From CATQHD01 sp965243165 (GTDB taxonomy: Bacteria; Actinomycetota; Acidimicrobiia; Spongiisociales; Spongiisociaceae), in assembly GCA_965243165.1 (NCBI GenBank), contig OZ251535.1, positions 1,488,001 to 1,552,000 on the forward strand: a DNA stretch of 64,000 bases. Reading direction: 5' to 3'. Under the pieces are notes generated by a model. It did not search any database, was not told the DNA's origin, and worked only from the letters and a program-made list of their open reading frames with translations. The position numbers and the translations under genes were made by a program. Positions 15,814 through 24,712 of the stretch are shown here, piece after piece; the stretch's first letter is position 1; every line of letters starts with the position of its first letter.

Positions 15814-16737
15814 ATACTGGTTCATCGAGGAGCTCCGGGGGGGTGTTCGGGGGTCGAGCAGAGACCAGCATATGCCGTCGAGGAGGTCGTGTTCGGTGAT
15901 CGTGATCTGGTCGAGGCCGAGGATGCGCAGGCAGGTTTCGGCTACTACGGCGCCGCCCAGGATCACGGGGGCGCGCGCCGGGTCGAGGGAGGGGAGGGCT
16001 TTCTTTTCTTCCAGGGTCAGGGCGGCCAGGCGTTCCACCAGGGCCGCCAGGGCGGCGGGGGTGAGGACGGCGCCCTCCACCCGTCCGGGGTCGTATTCTT
16101 TCAGCTGCAGGTGGAGGGCGGCCAGGCTGGTCCAGGTTCCGGCGGCGCCGACCGCCTTGCTCCGGCGGGGCGCCCCGGGGGTTGCGAGCAGCCGGGCGGC
16201 TTCCCGGCGGGCGGCGGCCAGATCGCTGTCCGAGGCGGGGTGGCGGGGGAGCCGCCGCTCCGAAAGCCGCACCGAGCCGATGTCCACGGACACGCCTCCG
16301 CCTTCGGAGACGATCTCGGTGCTGCCTCCGCCGATGTCGATCACCACCGCTTCGCCGGGGTCGGCCAACCGGCCCGCCGCGCCCCTGAACACCAGCGCCG
16401 CTTCCTCTTCTCCGCCGATCATCTCGGGGCGGAACCCGAGGGCGGCGGCCGCGGCGTCCAAGAACTCCTCCCCGTCGGCGGCGTCCCGGGCGGCGGAAGT
16501 AGCGGCGGCGCGCCTCGCTTCCGCGCCCGCCCCCTCGATCAGGCGTCCGTAGGACTCCAGCACTAGGACGGTCCGCTCGACGGCGGCGGCCGACAGGCGG
16601 CCCGTCCGGTCCACTCCCCGGCCCAGGGCGGTTACCTGCGCCCTCCGTTCGACCTCGGCGAGGGCGCCGCCGGCTAGTCCGGCGATCAGCAGCCGGGTGG
16701 AGTTGGTGCCGATGTCCACCGCCGCCGCCAGTTTCAT
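15700..16737 (-). CDS. ppx: Ppx/GppA-family exopolyphosphatase
   Basis: A 345-residue member of the ASKHA phosphotransferase fold that removes terminal phosphate from polyphosphate or from pppGpp. Motifs: AVDIGTNSTRLLIA at the N-terminus (phosphate 1 loop), GGEEEAALVFRGA near 107-119, and AVVIDIGGGSTEIV near 128-141 (phosphate 2 loop). Single-domain length (about 300) is typical for actinobacterial Ppx. The final ~37 residues (from FTRAGRADEIRARI on) are encoded by a MITE-like repeat, so the original C-terminus has been replaced. It starts 34 bp after the stop of the MoxR-type ATPase gene and may be cotranscribed with it. Confidence 0.85.
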   Translation of the reverse strand: MKLAAAVDIGTNSTRLLIAGLAGGALAEVERRAQVTALGRGVDRTGRLSAAAVERTVLVLESYGRLIEGAGAEARRAAATSAARDAADGEEFLDAAAAALGFRPEMIGGEEEAALVFRGAAGRLADPGEAVVIDIGGGSTEIVSEGGGVSVDIGSVRLSERRLPRHPASDSDLAAARREAARLLATPGAPRRSKAVGAAGTWTSLAALHLQLKEYDPGRVEGAVLTPAALAALVERLAALTLEEKKALPSLDPARAPVILGGAVVAETCLRILGLDQITITEHDLLDGICWSLLDPRTPPRSSSMNQYPRSFTRAGRADEIRARILSDPGQHDEPARTAARPART

Positions 16738-16771
16738 GGCAGTCCGCCGAAGAGGCCGGGGAGGCGCGGCT

Positions 16772-17779
16772 TCAGGATCGGAAGGGCCGCTCGGACGGGC
16801 CCCGGCGGACGCAGGCGGCCCACACCGTCTCGTAGTGGTCGACGTCGTAGGAGTCGATGTGGGGAAGCACCATCGTCTCCCAGGCGGACCGGAGCGGGTC
16901 GCGGCGGTCGGCGAACATGATCAGGCCGGCGGGGAGGCGGTCCAGCACCGTGCGCAGGCTCATCGGCGTTTCCACCCGGCTGCCCGGCTCGGTGGAGAGG
17001 AACGACCGGTTCATCTCGGTGGCCAGCCGGCTGATGTGGGCGGCGTAGGACTCCCTCATGGAGGGGTAGCGGCGGTCGAGCATCGCCCTGATCTCCGGGT
17101 CGGTGGGGAAGTCCTTCTCCCAGATGACCCACCGGTCGGCGAAGGCCTTGTTGAGGGTCTGGGTGCCGGCGTAGTCGCGCAGGTCGGTGGGGTTCATCGT
17201 TCCGAACAGGCGCACGTCGCCCCGCAGGGGCACCGACTCCCCGGTGGGCAGGTCGAGGGTCGAGTACCGGTCGAGCAGGCCGTGCAGGGCGAAGAGGGTC
17301 TCGGCGCCCGCCGCGTTCAGCTCGGAGAGGTTGACCAGGGCCGGCCCCCGCAGGGCCCTGGTGATGTCGCCGTCCTCCCAGCGGCTCTCGGTGCCGCCCT
17401 TTCCGTCTCCGTACAGCTTCACCGAGCCGATCAGGGTGATGTCGCGCACCTCGCCGGTGAGGGGAATCCGGTAGTAGGGGAGGCGGAGCAGGGAGGCGAA
17501 CTGCTCGATGTCGTGGTCCTTGCCGGTGCCCATGTGCCCCCGCACCGCCAGATGCAGGGGCGCGGCGCCCTCGGGCTGCTCCCGGCGGATCTTCTCCACC
17601 TGGGCGAACCGGTACAGCATGCCCACATCTACGTAATAGGGGTCGGGGGTCGGCACCTTGGCGGCCCGCTGCCCCCGGTCGGCCACACCGGCGGCGGGCA
17701 TGGTGAAGGTCTCCAGAGTGATCGGTTTCCCCTCCCCGGACGGATCGGTGAAGGCAACGGCCGCCGGACGGTCAGGCAC
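16772..17779 (-). CDS. MoxR/NorQ-type AAA+ ATPase partner of the VWA protein
   Basis: A 335-residue AAA+ ATPase. Walker A is GHMGTGKD near residues 81-88; the usual Ser/Thr after the lysine is Asp, which is unusual. Other features are ALVNLSELNAAGAETLFAL (Walker B region, Glu/Asn rather than a typical DE) and RLFGTMNPTD (sensor 1 region with Asn). MoxR-type ATPases usually work with VWA proteins to remodel or activate metalloenzymes. The GTG start at 17779 overlaps the end of the VWA gene by 8 nt (stop at 17772-17774), so the two are translationally coupled. It may bind nucleotide poorly, given the altered Walker A. Confidence 0.75.
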   Translation of the reverse strand: MPDRPAAVAFTDPSGEGKPITLETFTMPAAGVADRGQRAAKVPTPDPYYVDVGMLYRFAQVEKIRREQPEGAAPLHLAVRGHMGTGKDHDIEQFASLLRLPYYRIPLTGEVRDITLIGSVKLYGDGKGGTESRWEDGDITRALRGPALVNLSELNAAGAETLFALHGLLDRYSTLDLPTGESVPLRGDVRLFGTMNPTDLRDYAGTQTLNKAFADRWVIWEKDFPTDPEIRAMLDRRYPSMRESYAAHISRLATEMNRSFLSTEPGSRVETPMSLRTVLDRLPAGLIMFADRRDPLRSAWETMVLPHIDSYDVDHYETVWAACVRRGPSERPFRS

Positions 17780-19955
17780 TGCGCCGCTCCAGATGTTCGG
17801 CCGCCCGGCCCGGGCGCGCCGGGTGAGGCGGGCGGGCGCTCCGGCCCTTCGTCTGCCGCCCGGCCCGGCCCCACCACGTGTCCAGCCCGTACATGGCCAG
17901 GCCGCGGCGGAGGGCCATCCCCACCCCCGCCACCATCGACCGGGCCAGCTCGTCGGGCCGGGCAACCACCTGATGGCGGCGGTAGGCCGATACCACCGTG
18001 TCGTCCCCCACCCCGATCCCCAGCACCGTGACGCCCCGCCCGTCTACTTCCTCCACCGACCTGACCAGGGCTTCCATCGACCCCCGGGTCATTCCGTCGG
18101 CCAACACCACCATCACCCGCACCTGGGCGCCGTGGGCGGCCATGCGCTCGGCGGCATAGATCAGGTTGAACTCGTCCACGTTGGCGGCCTTCTCGAACAT
18201 CGACACCGGCGGGGCTTCACGGGGGGCGCGGCGCGCTTCCCGCCCGGCGACGGCGGCCTCGGCGGCGGCCCAGAACAAACCGGCCAGGATGTCGTCGGAG
18301 CGGCGCCACGGTTCCCCGAAACCCGACAGCAGATAGTGGTTGACGGTGGAGGTGAGCCGGTCGGCCGCCTCCCCCCGCGCCCTCCGCAGCTCGCTGACGG
18401 CGGCGGCGCGGCGTCGGGTGTAGGTCCATTCGGTGTCGCCCGCCCGGGCGGCGAACCCCCGGTTGAAGAGCGCCAGCTCGAAGTCCACCCGCAGCTCGCT
18501 GCACAGGGCGGCCAAGGTCCATGCCCCCAACATGGCCGCCGCCAGGCCCCACGGGCGGCGGTCGCCGGGGGCGGCCAGCCGGCGGGGCTGCAGCATCGAG
18601 GCCGACCCGTCCACCAAGACGCTGACCGCATAGGAGCGGCGGGTGGAGATGGAACGGCGCTCGTACATCCGCTCGTAGAGGCCCGCCCCCAGCAGGAGGG
18701 CGGCGTGGGGGGAGAAGTCCCCGGCGTCGAAGCCGGACTGCAGGCCCCTCCGCTGGTTGGCGGCGAACAGGGGGTAGAGCTCGCCGGAGACGAGCCGCTG
18801 GTCGACCTTCCACTCGGCGGCGGTCTTCAGCAGGGCGGCCCGGCCCGGCGGGGCGAACCGCCGGAAGGCTTCGGGGGCCCGGCCCACCGCCAGCTTGCCG
18901 CTCTGGCCGGTGGGCAGGTAGACGACCGGGGCCTGGCTGATCCGCAGCAGCTGGTCGGCGCCTTCGCTCGCGGCCTCGCCCCCGCCCGGGCCGCCGGCCT
19001 GCCCCGACGCCTGCTGCAGGCTGCGGCGGACCTCGCGGTAGCGCTCGGCGTCGGAGACGATGGGGGAGAAGAGCCGCACCCGGTCCAGACCCGCCTCCAC
19101 GGCTTCCTTCTCGGCTTCCTCCCTGGCTTGGCGGTCGCCGTGCTCGGCTTCCCTTCCCTCCGACATCAGTCCGTGGAATCGAGCCACTGCCAGCAGCTTC
19201 ACCGCCAACCCGGCGGTCTCCCAGGGTCCGTCGGCGGCGGCCGCCTCCTCGAGGATGCCCGCCGCGTCGCGCCAGGCGGCGGCGGCGCGGGCGTCCGGCG
19301 GGCGGACGGCGTTCGGTTCCAGATAGCCGCCCACCGCCATGAAGCACATGACCGCGAACCGGGCGAGGGGGCCGCTCCGGCGGAGGGCGCCGGGGAGGGC
19401 GGCTTTGTACAGGTCCTCGAGCACCGAGCGGGCGCCCGGATAGGCGGCTAGGCCCCGGCGCTCCTGGCGGGCGTCCTCGAGGGCGAAGAACAGCGCCTCG
19501 GCGGGGGGGCCTCCGGCCGCCGCCAGGGCCTCTAGAAGAGTCGTCTCCCCTTCCTCTTCTCCACGGCCCTCGTTCGGGCCGTTTGGGAGGGGGTCTTCTT
19601 CGTCCAAGGCCGGGTCGGACAGCCAGGCGCGGGGGAAGGGGCGGGGCTGGTCGAAATCGGAAGAGACCAGATGCACCACTTCATGCAGGGCGGAAGCCAG
19701 GGCGGTTTCTTCGGGCGTCACCGGGGCCCGGCGTCCGTAGGCGGCCTGGAAGAGGCCGGGGTCGATCACCACCTCGCTGCGGGAGGCGCGGCTGGAGGAG
19801 CCCAGCACCACCCGCAGCTCCTCGCGCCCCGACAGGGTGCGCGCCACCCTGGTCACGGCCCCGGCCACCCGCTGATAGCGGGCCACCACCGACTCGATCG
19901 CCCGTTCTTCAGGGGCCAAGATCTCGGCGAGGACGGACTGGTCCTGTCTTGCCAC
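17772..19955 (-). CDS. VWA-domain protein with an HEVVH metallopeptidase-like motif
   Basis: A 727-residue cytoplasmic protein. The N-terminal part has ALHEVVHLV (HExxH at residues 91-95), as in zinc peptidase-like domains found in some VWA proteins; the C-terminal half has a von Willebrand A domain with MIDAS motif VLVDGSASM (DxSxS at 449-453) and MVVLADGMTRG further on. The middle is Ala/Glu-rich. Start GTG 19955 is chosen over upstream in-frame starts, which run into the rhomboid gene; GGATGGAAGG lies just upstream. Coupled to the MoxR-type ATPase by an 8 nt overlap. Such pairs often serve as chaperones for metal insertion or stress complexes; the target is unknown. Confidence 0.75.
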   Translation of the reverse strand: MARQDQSVLAEILAPEERAIESVVARYQRVAGAVTRVARTLSGREELRVVLGSSSRASRSEVVIDPGLFQAAYGRRAPVTPEETALASALHEVVHLVSSDFDQPRPFPRAWLSDPALDEEDPLPNGPNEGRGEEEGETTLLEALAAAGGPPAEALFFALEDARQERRGLAAYPGARSVLEDLYKAALPGALRRSGPLARFAVMCFMAVGGYLEPNAVRPPDARAAAAWRDAAGILEEAAAADGPWETAGLAVKLLAVARFHGLMSEGREAEHGDRQAREEAEKEAVEAGLDRVRLFSPIVSDAERYREVRRSLQQASGQAGGPGGGEAASEGADQLLRISQAPVVYLPTGQSGKLAVGRAPEAFRRFAPPGRAALLKTAAEWKVDQRLVSGELYPLFAANQRRGLQSGFDAGDFSPHAALLLGAGLYERMYERRSISTRRSYAVSVLVDGSASMLQPRRLAAPGDRRPWGLAAAMLGAWTLAALCSELRVDFELALFNRGFAARAGDTEWTYTRRRAAAVSELRRARGEAADRLTSTVNHYLLSGFGEPWRRSDDILAGLFWAAAEAAVAGREARRAPREAPPVSMFEKAANVDEFNLIYAAERMAAHGAQVRVMVVLADGMTRGSMEALVRSVEEVDGRGVTVLGIGVGDDTVVSAYRRHQVVARPDELARSMVAGVGMALRRGLAMYGLDTWWGRAGRQTKGRSARPPHPARPGRAAEHLERRSA

Positions 19956-20014
19956 GACCTTCCATCCTAACTCTGCGCCGGCCCCGGCTCCCGGGGAGGA
20001 GTGCGCGGCGCCGG

Positions 20015-20845
20015 TCAGGCGGCGGCGATGACCGCCAGCAAGATCAGAGACCCCAAGCCGTACACCGTCAGCGCCCGCAGGTATCTGGCGTTTGGGCCTT
20101 GGGGGAGGCGCTGCCAGAGGGCCATGACCGCCATCCCCGCCGCCAGGCCGCCGAGGTGGGCTTCCCAGGCGATGTTGGGGGCGATGAGGGGCAGGGCCAG
20201 GTTGACGGCCAGCAGTATGAGCAGCCGGCGCAGGTGGGCGGCGCCCTGGGGGGTGTTCCGCAGGGGGAGGACGCCGACCAGCACCGCCCCGAACAGGCCG
20301 AAGATGGCGCCGGACGCCCCCACCGCCCCCCCTTCGGACAGGAACTGGAAGAGGGCGCCTCCGGCGGCGGCCGAAGTCAGATACAGGCCCGTGAAGGAGA
20401 CCGCTCCGATTTGCCGTTCCAGGCCGGGCCCGAACAGGTAGAGGGCGTACATGTTGAACAGGATGTGGAAAAACGAGCGGGAGTGCAGGAAGGCGGCGGT
20501 GATGATCCGCCACCACTCTCCCTGTTCGACCGCCGCGGTGTAGTGGGCGTAGTCGATGTTGAATAGGGCGTTCTGACGCTGGAACAGGTAGACGACTGCC
20601 GAAAGCGCGATGATGGCGATGACGGCGGGGGTGGCCCGGCGGGAGAGGGGGCGGGCGGTGACCGACTGGGCGGCGCCCCCGCCCCGGCTGCATTCCGGGC
20701 AGCGCTGACCCACGGGGGAGTCGTGCGAGCAGAAGGGGCAGATGGCCCGGTCGCACCGAGAGCACCGCAGCGAGGTGGCCCGGTCGGGATGCCGATAGCA
20801 CCGAGTCTGGCCGTAGGCGGCTTCGCCTTGGCCTTCTGAATCCAT
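20015..20845 (-). CDS. Rhomboid-family intramembrane serine protease with N-terminal zinc finger
   Basis: A 276-residue membrane protease. An N-terminal B-box-like zinc-binding segment has Cys/His pairs (CYRHPDRATSLRCSRC, then CPFCSHD and CPEC). Six or so membrane helices follow; the catalytic serine is in GASGAIFG (Ser178) and the histidine in AHLGGL (His230), the Ser-His dyad of rhomboids. It cleaves membrane proteins within or near their membrane helices. I prefer ATG 20845 over ATG 20854 because TAGAAT (20853-20858, minus strand) lies 7 nt upstream, giving a leaderless transcript. The VWA gene starts about 60 bp downstream. Confidence 0.87.
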   Translation of the reverse strand: MDSEGQGEAAYGQTRCYRHPDRATSLRCSRCDRAICPFCSHDSPVGQRCPECSRGGGAAQSVTARPLSRRATPAVIAIIALSAVVYLFQRQNALFNIDYAHYTAAVEQGEWWRIITAAFLHSRSFFHILFNMYALYLFGPGLERQIGAVSFTGLYLTSAAAGGALFQFLSEGGAVGASGAIFGLFGAVLVGVLPLRNTPQGAAHLRRLLILLAVNLALPLIAPNIAWEAHLGGLAAGMAVMALWQRLPQGPNARYLRALTVYGLGSLILLAVIAAA

Positions 20846-20852
20846 CGCCGCC

Positions 20853-20858
20853 ATTCTA
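20853..20858 (-). promoter_or_regulatory. -10 box of the rhomboid gene (leaderless)
   Basis: TAGAAT on the minus strand, 7 nt before ATG 20845. No clear -35 box. Confidence 0.4.
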
Positions 20859-20965
20859 GGATGGATCGAGTCTGGCCGACCGTCGCGGACCGAGGGCAGG
20901 CCGCCAACCGCAGCTCGGTAAGCACCGTATTCTTCGTCCAGCCTGCGGCCGCGCCCGGCTGGTAA

Positions 20966-23900
20966 CTATCGCCCGCTGCGAAGACGGATACCCCCGCCGT
21001 ATTCGTCCCAGCAGGCGGCCGCGCCGTTGGTGCGCACTCCGCACGCATACTGCAGCCCGGCGGAAACCGAGGTGAAGACGCCGGCCGGCGCGGACAGGCC
21101 GGAGGAGCGCCCGCCCCAGCACACCAGCTCTCCGCTCTCGGCGGTTACCGCACACGAGAACCTTCCGGCGGCCGCGGCGGTGAAAACACCGTCCGGGGCT
21201 TCCGTCTGGCCGTCCTCGTTGGCACCCCAGCAGGAAACCGAGCCGTCGGACCGCAGGCCGCAGGAATGCCACTCCCCGGCGGACACCGCCGTGAATCGGC
21301 CCGGGGGCGCATCCGACTGCCCCTGTCTGTTGTACCCCCAGCAGACGGCGGCGCCCCCTTCTCTGACCCCGCAGGTGTGCCCCAGGCCGGCGGATACGGC
21401 GGTGAAGCGCCCGCCGGGGGCGTCCGACTGCCCCAAGGCGTTGCTGCCCCAGCAGACGGCGCTGCCGCCGGGGCGGAGGCCGCACGCATGAGCCCATCCG
21501 GCCGTTACGGCGGTGAATGTTCCTCCCGGGGCCTCCGACTCGCCGGCCCGGTTGTCGCCCCAGCAGACCGCTCCGCCGCCGGGGCGCAGCCCGCAGGTGT
21601 GGCTCCATCCGGCTGCCAGGTGCGTGAACTCGCCTTCGGGCGCGTTCGTTTGGCCGAACTCGTTGCCCCCGAAACAGACGGCGGCTCCATGGATGTCCAA
21701 CCAGCAGGAATGTCCGCCCCCGACCGCCGTTTCTCTGTAGGGGACCGGTATGTCCAGCAGGCCGTAGTCGCCGCTGCCCCAGCAGGTCACCTCCCCGCCG
21801 GGGCGGACCCCGCACGAATAGCCCGATCCTGCTGTTACATCCTCGAACACACCGGCCGGGGCGTTCAACTGTCCGTATTGGCCGTTGCCCCAGCAGACCG
21901 CCGTGCCGCGGAGGCGGATACCGCACGTATGGCCGACGCCCGCCGACATCGAAATGATCTCACCGGTAATGAGCGGCTCCAGCAGTCCGGATTCGTCCAA
22001 GCCCCAGCAGATCGTTACGCCGCCGGGGCGTTGACCGCAAGTGTGAGATCCGCCGGCTGCCAAGGCGGTGAACTTCCCCTCCGGCGCGCCCGATTGTCCG
22101 TACTGGCCGTCGCCCCAGCAGAGGGCGTTTCCGTCTGCGTCCAAGCCGCACGAATGATCTCCTCCGACCGTGAGGGAGGCGAGCTTTTCGTTCGGCGCCT
22201 CCAACTGGCCGAATTCGTTGTTTCCCCAGCAGAAGGCGGTTCCGTCGAAGCGCAGTCCGCACGTATGATCATTACCGGCGTGTACGGCGGTGAACCTTCC
22301 GTCCGGGGGGTCGGCCTGGCCGGATTCGTTGTTTCCCCAGCAGGTCACCTCCCCGCCGGGGCGGATCCCGCACGAATGACGGCGGCCTGCCGCAACCGAG
22401 GAGAAACCGCCCGCAGGCGAGCCCACCTGTCCATGCCTGTCGCCGCCCCAGCAGACCGCCCTGCTTTCGAGATCGAGGCCGCACGTGTGATACGGGCCTG
22501 ACGACAGGGCGGCCAGTTTCACCGTCGGTTCGGAAGGGCGCGGCGGGGACGCCCCGCCCGGGACATCCAGCTGTCCATAGGTGTTGTCGGCCCAACATAT
22601 CAGCGAGCCGTCCGTGTAGAGGCCGCAGACGTGGTATCCGCCCGCCGACAAGTTCGTGAATTCGCCGTCCGGCGTATTCCAGCCGTCGGGCGTATCCCAA
22701 TAGCCGTTTTCGTTGTAGCCCCAGCAGACGGCTTTCCCGTCTGGACGCAGGCCGCAGGTGTGGAGATTGCCGGCGGTTATGTCGATGAATTCGCCTTCGG
22801 GGGGGTTGGTTTGTCCGTATGAGTTGTAGCCCCAGCAGACGACGGTGCGGTCGGTGCGGATTCCGCAGGTGTGGTATGCGCCGGCCGCGGCCGCGGTCAA
22901 CTCGTCTGTTGCCGCATCCAACTCGCCGTTTTCGTTGTTTCCCCAGCAGACGGCTTTCCCGTTTGGACGCAGGCCGCAGGTGTGGAGATTGCCGGCGGTT
23001 ATGCCGGTGAATTCGCCTTCGGGGGGGTTGGTTTGTCCGTTTTCGTTGTTTCCCCAGCAGACGGCGGTGCGGTCGGTGCGGATGCCGCAATTGTGTCCCC
23101 AGCCGGCGGTTATGTCGGTGAATTCGCCTTCGGGGGGGTTGGTTTGTCCGTCGGCGCCGTAGCCCCAGCAGAAGACGGTGCGGTCGGTGCGAATTCCGCA
23201 GGTATGCCCGGCGCCGGCCGCCGCCGCCCTGAATGTTCCCGCCGGCGGTTTCGACTGATCGTTGTCGTTGCTTCCCCAGCAGACGATTCTGCCGTCCGGC
23301 AGCACCCCGCATGAATGGCCCCATCCGGCGCTCACGGCGGCGAATATCACGACCTCCCCGGGTTCGAGGGAGTCGAAATCGCCCTCTCTGCTCGGGTTCC
23401 ATGATATGACGCGACCCCAGCAGGTCAGCGTTGAATCAGCGCCAACCCCGCATGTATGGTTCCATCCGGCCCCTATGACGGTGAGTTTCTCTGTCGGCGC
23501 TTCCGACTGTCCGAAGTGGTTGTATCCCCAGCAGACCGCCTCTCCGTCAGGGCGGAGGCCGCACGTGTGCAGCTCGCCCGCGGTGATCGCGGTGAACCCG
23601 CCTGCCGGTGCGTCCGTCTGCCCGGCCGTGTTCCATCCCCAGCAGATTGCCTCTCCTCCGGGGCGGAGGCCGCAGGTATGCTGCCCGCCCGCGGTGATCG
23701 CGGTGAATTCGCCTGCCGGTGCGTCCGTCTTTCCGTCGTCGTTGCGGCCCCAGCAGACCGCCTCTCCGTCAGGGCGGAGGCCGCATGAATGAGAATTGCC
23801 GGCAGTTACGGAGACGAAACCGCCGGTCGGAGCATCCGTCTGCCCGGCCGCATTCCATCCCCAGCAGACCGCTTCTCCTCCGGGGCGGAGGCCGCATGTA

Positions 23901-24475
23901 TGCCAGCCTCCGGCGGCCACCGATGTAAAGGGGCCTGCCGGTGCGTCCGTCTGCCCAGAATCGTTGCTTCCCCAGCAGACCGCCCCTCCTTCGGGGCGGA
24001 GGCCGCATGTATGAACCCCGCCTGCGGTGATCGCGGTGAATTCGCCCGCCGGCGCGTCCGACTGTCCGACCTCGTTGTTGCCCCGGCAGTCGGCCGCGCC
24101 GTCAGGGTCGAGGCTGCATGTGTGGTAGCCGCCGAGGGCGAGGGCGGTGAACCCGGCGCCGAGCTCGTCCATCGGCCCGTCCGCACCGCCGCTCCACCAG
24201 CAGGAAGCCTGGTAGGGGTGAATCTCGCAGGAGGGTTCCCACCCAGATGCCGCCAAGGCGGCCGTCGGCGCCGCCTTGGATGCCGGCGCCAGGAAAACCG
24301 CCGCCGCGGCCGCCGCCAGCGCTGCCAGCACCGCGCAGGCCCCGAGGACTGCGTTGCCTGCGCCCCGGCGCTTTCTTCCGCCGGCCGGGCCGCTCATTCC
24401 GGAATGCCCGCCGCTCCGGGCGGTGCTCCCCGGTGCCCTGTCTCCGCAGTCCGCCACAGCCCCAGCTCGTCTCAT
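20966..24475 (-). CDS. Large exported RCC1-like repeat protein (28 repeats)
   Basis: A 1169-residue protein with an N-terminal membrane/signal segment (AVLGACAVLAALAAAAAAV, about residues 42-60) and then 28 tandem RCC1-like units of about 37 residues, each following the pattern FTAITAGGxHTCGLRPDG-AVCWGxNxxGQ-APxG. Nearly every unit has two cysteines (TCGL and VCWG), suggesting one disulfide per blade repeat or between neighbours. RCC1 repeats form seven-bladed propellers, so this could make four. Start ATG 24475 has GGAGG 5 nt upstream; a longer open frame upstream overlaps the opposite-strand protease gene and is not real. Repeat units at about 22.7-23.2 kb are nearly identical in DNA. Likely a surface adhesion or ligand-binding protein; ligand unknown. 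Confidence 0.82.
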   Translation of the reverse strand: MRRAGAVADCGDRAPGSTARSGGHSGMSGPAGGRKRRGAGNAVLGACAVLAALAAAAAAVFLAPASKAAPTAALAASGWEPSCEIHPYQASCWWSGGADGPMDELGAGFTALALGGYHTCSLDPDGAADCRGNNEVGQSDAPAGEFTAITAGGVHTCGLRPEGGAVCWGSNDSGQTDAPAGPFTSVAAGGWHTCGLRPGGEAVCWGWNAAGQTDAPTGGFVSVTAGNSHSCGLRPDGEAVCWGRNDDGKTDAPAGEFTAITAGGQHTCGLRPGGEAICWGWNTAGQTDAPAGGFTAITAGELHTCGLRPDGEAVCWGYNHFGQSEAPTEKLTVIGAGWNHTCGVGADSTLTCWGRVISWNPSREGDFDSLEPGEVVIFAAVSAGWGHSCGVLPDGRIVCWGSNDNDQSKPPAGTFRAAAAGAGHTCGIRTDRTVFCWGYGADGQTNPPEGEFTDITAGWGHNCGIRTDRTAVCWGNNENGQTNPPEGEFTGITAGNLHTCGLRPNGKAVCWGNNENGELDAATDELTAAAAGAYHTCGIRTDRTVVCWGYNSYGQTNPPEGEFIDITAGNLHTCGLRPDGKAVCWGYNENGYWDTPDGWNTPDGEFTNLSAGGYHVCGLYTDGSLICWADNTYGQLDVPGGASPPRPSEPTVKLAALSSGPYHTCGLDLESRAVCWGGDRHGQVGSPAGGFSSVAAGRRHSCGIRPGGEVTCWGNNESGQADPPDGRFTAVHAGNDHTCGLRFDGTAFCWGNNEFGQLEAPNEKLASLTVGGDHSCGLDADGNALCWGDGQYGQSGAPEGKFTALAAGGSHTCGQRPGGVTICWGLDESGLLEPLITGEIISMSAGVGHTCGIRLRGTAVCWGNGQYGQLNAPAGVFEDVTAGSGYSCGVRPGGEVTCWGSGDYGLLDIPVPYRETAVGGGHSCWLDIHGAAVCFGGNEFGQTNAPEGEFTHLAAGWSHTCGLRPGGGAVCWGDNRAGESEAPGGTFTAVTAGWAHACGLRPGGSAVCWGSNALGQSDAPGGRFTAVSAGLGHTCGVREGGAAVCWGYNRQGQSDAPPGRFTAVSAGEWHSCGLRSDGSVSCWGANEDGQTEAPDGVFTAAAAGRFSCAVTAESGELVCWGGRSSGLSAPAGVFTSVSAGLQYACGVRTNGAAACWDEYGGGIRLRSGR

Positions 24476-24698
24476 TTCCCTCCGAAGCCTTTCAGAGTTG
24501 GACGCCCCCGCAAGGCTACAGGTTCCCGCCGGTTCCGCTTTTCTCCGATGTTGGGACGGCGTCGATGGCGCGCCTGCGGGGGTTTGCCGGGCGGCGGAAC
24601 CGTAAAGATGCTCTGACCTGGGAAAACATAGCCGGATAGCTCGGTCGGCTCCAATGGAGGTTCCGGGGCGCAGCGCCGGGATAAATGCTGGGAGGTTG

Positions 24699-24704
24699 TA
24701 CCAT
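24699..24704 (+). promoter_or_regulatory. -10 box of the M16 protease gene
   Basis: TACCAT, 8 nt before ATG 24713, with no ribosome-binding site at normal spacing; probably a leaderless or near-leaderless start. Confidence 0.35.
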
Positions 24705-24712
24705 CGGGGCCT

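Noticed and set aside
20966..24000. Regular DNA repeats of about 111-117 bp, at first suggestive of a repeat array or CRISPR
   Set aside because: They are codons for RCC1 units in one frame, far too long and variable for CRISPR.
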